DNA of 64,000 nucleotides from Benincasa hispida (lineage: Eukaryota > Streptophyta > Magnoliopsida > Cucurbitales > Cucurbitaceae): positions 2,760,425 to 2,824,424 of the forward strand of contig NC_052354.1 in the NCBI RefSeq assembly GCF_009727055.1, read 5' to 3'. Within the stretch, counting starts at the first letter, position 1; every line of letters begins with the position of its first letter. Under the pieces are notes generated by a model. It was not told the DNA's origin and searched no databases. It saw nothing but the letters and a program-made list of their open reading frames with translations. Shown here one piece after another: positions 60,523-64,000 of this stretch. The translations under genes were made by a program, and so were the position numbers.

Positions 60523-62032
60523 CTAGCCTATTAGATGATGTTGAATAATAAAGGTATCACCCATCTGACAGACATGGTAGTCAAGTTTGCCAAATCCTTT
60601 TGAACTTCTTTAATTTCCTCCTTAAGAACTTTGTATGATTTGAAATGGTGATTTTTGGAGGACTTATGTTGCATATTTGATGATTCATCTTGTCTTTCCT
60701 TACCATTCTCCTAGTTAGATTTGAACGCGCCTACGTGATTGGGCTCCATGCCGGATGCTAATTACATGTTGCTTTGTTCACCAACATGGATCCATTAGAT
60801 AGAGGGTTCTCTCCCCTAACATGCTGGTCACAATCCATCGGGGCTCCTTCCCCTCTTTCTCCCCCTCCCCCCTCCCGAAGGACTCATAGGTATCGAGAGA
60901 GTGATCATGCCCCTCAACCTTCTCAATCCTACTTTCTTCGACATCATGGATCACCTCTTCAATCCTTATTCCTTCCAAGGGTCCTCCTTGTACCTTATCT
61001 CCTATGAACTTAGTACAAGTCTCGTCAAAACAAATAGTTTGTACATAAGTGAATTGAGTAAGTTAGAAATGCATGAACTATGATAGATGTAAATAATTAC
61101 TAAGCGACCGATTACTTACTTTTTTGAGCTGAAACACATTCTTACTCAACAGTTTATAAAGATGGAGCACAAGAACAAGTTTATCTAAGAATTCTAGGAA
61201 TTGCAAACTTGCTGACTTTGTGGCTATTGAACTTACTTGACGTGGAAAAATTTCGTAAGCCCAACCTATAATATGGGAGCCTTTATTACACATATAGTAT
61301 TAACACACATATTAAAGGAAATGGAAACAAAAATACATACCTAGAATGCAAGTACAAATCCCTTTATACAATAATATGAGGCATGATGAGCATTTTCTAC
61401 TATTTTTATCTCATGTGCCTCCTTCTTCCTCCGCATGATAGTCTTCATGCTATTCAAGGTATGTTTGAAAAAAGATGACGCAGTCATAATGGCTAAAGAC
61501 TTCAGGGTCATCAACAATCCCAAATATCTTCACATCAAATTGGGTTTTCTTGTCTTTTCAATCATCACTGTTTCGATGAATAATGCCAATGTAACCTTGA
61601 CGACATCTTCATCATTTGTAAAAGTGAATTTCTCGAACGTATTCTCCACGTCCTTGCAAGAACTATCCTTATCATTTGGGTCCTTTGGACAAAAATGAGT
61701 TGTTGCAGTCTCTCAGACCTTATTTCTCTTTTTCAATTTCCTTGGTCTACCTCAACTCAGTTATCAAATTAAAATCTTCTTGGGAGAGATGTTACTTCTT
61801 TCCCAATATGTTGAATGATATAACGTCTGAGTTCGCATCCGTTACCTCCTCAACAGAAAATGGTGAAAAAGATGCCCATTAAATACAAGATCTACATCCA
61901 ACAGTGGACCAAAGGCCCTTGTCCTAAACATTCTCATCTGCTCTTCTGTCTACTTATTCTTAATAACGGACGCAGTTTTATGGACTTGGCAAGAAATTAT
62001 AATAGGAAAATATTTTCAGCAGGGACGACCAT
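60523..62032 (-). pseudogene. DUF1985-containing gene (copy D), broken
   Basis: Close copy of 53291-54786 with the same ATG context (start at 62032), the same early TAG, and the same motif blocks on the minus strand: the DUF1985 core at about 61720-61940, then DVVKVTL and FGIVDDPEVF-equivalents at 61500-61650. Next come CIKGFVLAF near 61345, WAYEIFPRQVSSIATKS (61190-61260), and the coiled-coil tail to a TAG at 60523-60525. Extra single-base indels break frames further; 60838-60880 is a scrambled C-rich stretch. Only the first two minisatellite units remain upstream before a junction at about 62116. Confidence 0.65.
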
Positions 62033-62115
62033 CTTAGCAATCTGTAACAAACACATACATTACCAAAATAAGTAAACGATCGCATAATAAAAACTAAACG
62101 ATCGCATAAACAATA
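62033..62115 (+). repeat. Two minisatellite units, then a junction
   Basis: AGTAAACGATCGCATAATA and one further unit, after which the sequence jumps to LTR at ATTTTTGTGAAAAATTCGTG (equivalent to about 48957). Confidence 0.7.
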
Positions 62116-62451
62116 ATTAAAAAGATTTTTGTGAAAAATTCGTGAGAGAAGAAGGTTGTTCTTCTGCTGGGTTGCTGTTGTGAGCTTCTCCAAATTCCCT
62201 TAATTTCAGCTTATTTTGAATTCCACTACTCAATCTTGAGTACCAAAGGATAGTAGGGAAGATCTTGGGTGGTCTACTACAAGATTTAGTGGAGATTTGC
62301 AGTTAGTTTAAAACTTAAAGGAAGTTCTTCAAAGGTATGTCATGAAACCCATTTATTTTTGTTGAAGCATGTTTTCTTTTCTACCAACATTAATGAATTA
62401 ATGTGCTTATGGATCCTGATTTCTTCCACTGCACATTGGTAACTTCCAACA
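62116..62451 (+). mobile_element. 3' end of a plus-strand LTR (copy D)
   Basis: Matches 48957-49279, ending CTTCCAACA and followed by CTTAA. Its 5' 1.4 kb is missing. Confidence 0.75.
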
Positions 62452-62456
62452 CTTAA

Positions 62457-63382
62457 CTTATGCCACTAAATTTCTAGTTCAAATTATTTGAAGATCTACA
62501 GTACATACCTAAAGGAAACCAGACATGAGGTTTTCCATGAGCAGCGGAAGGATCGTTCCAAATTCTATTCGAAATTGAACACAAACAATTACAGTCACAA
62601 AACATAAACTAACAGGTCATGCACAACGAAATTACAGCATGCTTTTAAGAATGTCAAGGGATAGAGTATGTGTACCTTTGAAGAAACATTCTTCAAACTC
62701 CCTCGAACAATCTACAAGCGTTCACAGCACAACAACACGAAGACAATGACCGGTGCACAACACGATCAACAACACGAACACAATGAACACGAACCCAAAG
62801 AACGACCTCCAGATCCTTAAAATCAATCGAGTTGAGTGGGGATACTACCACAATGGTTACCTTGGTATTCTCGATGTGAGAATCTAGGAGTTGTGGGCTC
62901 TGTATGAACTTGGTTAGAGGAAGAGACAGGAGGACAATGATCATGTAGACGATCGAGCAAGTAGGAGATGACACAGTCTATCGCATAGACGAATGCTCGA
63001 TCATGTAGTAAATAGCAGCCTATCGTATAAACAATGCCACACGATCGTTTAACTACGACCAGCTGATGAACTATCGTATAGTCAAAATGTGCACGATCGT
63101 TTAGTCTCTCTATGAGCTATCGCTTAGTGAAACAATTTCTCTTGATAGCTTTTCCGTGAGTTTCTTTTTGAATCAAGTCACTACTAATTTTAGGAATTTT
63201 TTTTTCTTTTATCTCACGTTTACCACAAAACTACCAATAATCTCCCACTCAATTAATTATTAGAGAAAAATGATAATTATCAAATAATAAATATTATTAT
63301 AAATAAATATGATAACCAACTTATCATATTATATTTATAACCTATAGTTTTAATATTTCATCTCATGAAACATATAAACCAT
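62457..63382 (-). mobile_element. Minus-strand LTR, part before the PPR junction (copy D)
   Basis: Matches 49285-50202, with an ACGATCGT array at 62940-63125 and the AT-rich start, stopping at ATAAACCAT. PPR sequence follows directly. Confidence 0.75.
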
Positions 63383-64000
63383 TGCAAGACAATGTTCGAC
63401 GAAATGGCTGTGAGAGAAAGTGTAGTGTCTTGGACGGCCATGATTTTCGGGGTATGCGAGGCTTGGGAAACGGTTGATAGTAGTGCAATAGAGCTGTTTT
63501 TAAAGTATGCCCGGAGAGGGATGTTCCTGCTTGAATGCTCTTATTGCTGGATGGTGCTCAAAATGGATTCTTCTGTGAAGCAATTTGGTTAATTCAAAAG
63601 AATGGTCTCACTGGCTGGGAGGGTAATAATAACGAGCGTGAAAATAGCCCGTATAAGATCACAGTCGCGTTCTGCACATCAGCTTGTGGACATACCGGAT
63701 GCTTATCTCTTGGTAAGTGGATTCATGGTTCATGTTTTCAAAAATTACTTTTGGTCAGGATTCATTTATCTCGAATGCGTTGCTAGATATGTATGGAAAT
63801 GTGGCAATTTGAAAGTTGCGAGGAGAGTTTTTGACATGATTAGTTTAAAAAGCTTGACATCATGGAATTCCTTTGATAAATTGTCTTTGCCCTCCATGGC
63901 CATAGTGGAAGTGCAATTGATTTGTTTGTAGAGGTTGGTTCAATGTGGGGATGGTGTAAAGCCAGATGGGGTTACCTTTGTGGGTGTGTTGAATGCTTGT
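63383..64000 (+). pseudogene. Second PPR copy, 5'-truncated and frameshifted
   Basis: Starts TGCAAGACAATGTTCGACG, equivalent to about 56682, and follows the PPR gene to the window edge (equivalent to about 57290). It carries many single-base insertions, deletions and a few substitutions, so SVVSWTAMI, KITVA, YVWKCGNLKVARRVFDMISL and similar blocks fall in different frames. Too broken to work if read as is. The error style is that of raw long reads. It has no start of its own. It is either a captured gene fragment inside the LTR or a repeat of the same locus made by the assembler. Confidence 0.85.

Noticed and set aside
60774..61007. Proline-rich plus-strand ORF
   Set aside because: Shadow of the minus-strand DUF1985 copy in a scrambled C-rich stretch.

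Overview
This is repeat-dominated nuclear DNA from a flowering plant. The families seen are plant ones: a PLS/E-type pentatricopeptide repeat (PPR) gene, MULE transposase, DUF1985 genes, Copia-type LTRs, PPT and PBS, and Ty3/gypsy pol. A cucurbit is my best guess from the look of the LTR families, but that is recollection and not proof. No rRNA, tRNA, CRISPR array or prokaryotic operon was seen. The only long intact reading frame is one PPR ORF, and it is itself truncated.

Layout. 1-1022: possible end of an unidentified gene, then AT-rich DNA. 1023-11365: an old MuDR-like MULE with a degraded transposase on the minus strand and a DUF1985-type gene remnant on the plus strand. It is peppered with a 13-bp palindrome whose core equals the bacterial tet operator core, and its transposase is split by a solo LTR with a perfect TCTAA target duplication. 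11460-16889: LTR fragments, an old PPR pseudogene, and Copia boundary signals. 16890-22524: a diverged direct-repeat pair of about 2 kb rich in ACGCA/TGCGT, each copy ending in a related hairpin. 22525-32077: nested LTRs in both orientations, an unidentified exon-like unit, a sequence gap, and a 3.3-kb AT-rich block.

32078-42900 is a noisy, expanded version of sequence found cleanly at 47521-53240. Ordered pieces of a Ty3/gypsy pol are interleaved in it, and it looks like uncorrected long-read or badly polished sequence. 42901-55857 holds the cleaner version: DUF1985 fragment, 3.3-kb block, LTR with a CTTAA target duplication, minus-strand LTR, exon-like unit, nested palindrome, ACGATCGT arrays, DUF1985 pseudogene and a 23-bp minisatellite. 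55873-64000: the PPR gene, then a rearranged second copy of much of the preceding block, then a second error-rich PPR copy running off the window.

There is no operon-like cooperation. The genes are transposon cargo or remnants, except perhaps the PPR gene, predicted to act in organelle RNA processing. The main points of interest are two unrelated families of clustered palindromic motifs (CTATCAGTGATAG in the MULE, ACGATCGT in the LTRs), a nested 48-bp palindrome present three times, and the finding that both PPR/LTR junctions fall at the same LTR nucleotide. That last point implies either a captured PPR segment or an assembly join. Copies differ mostly by single-base indels, so frameshifts here should not be over-read.
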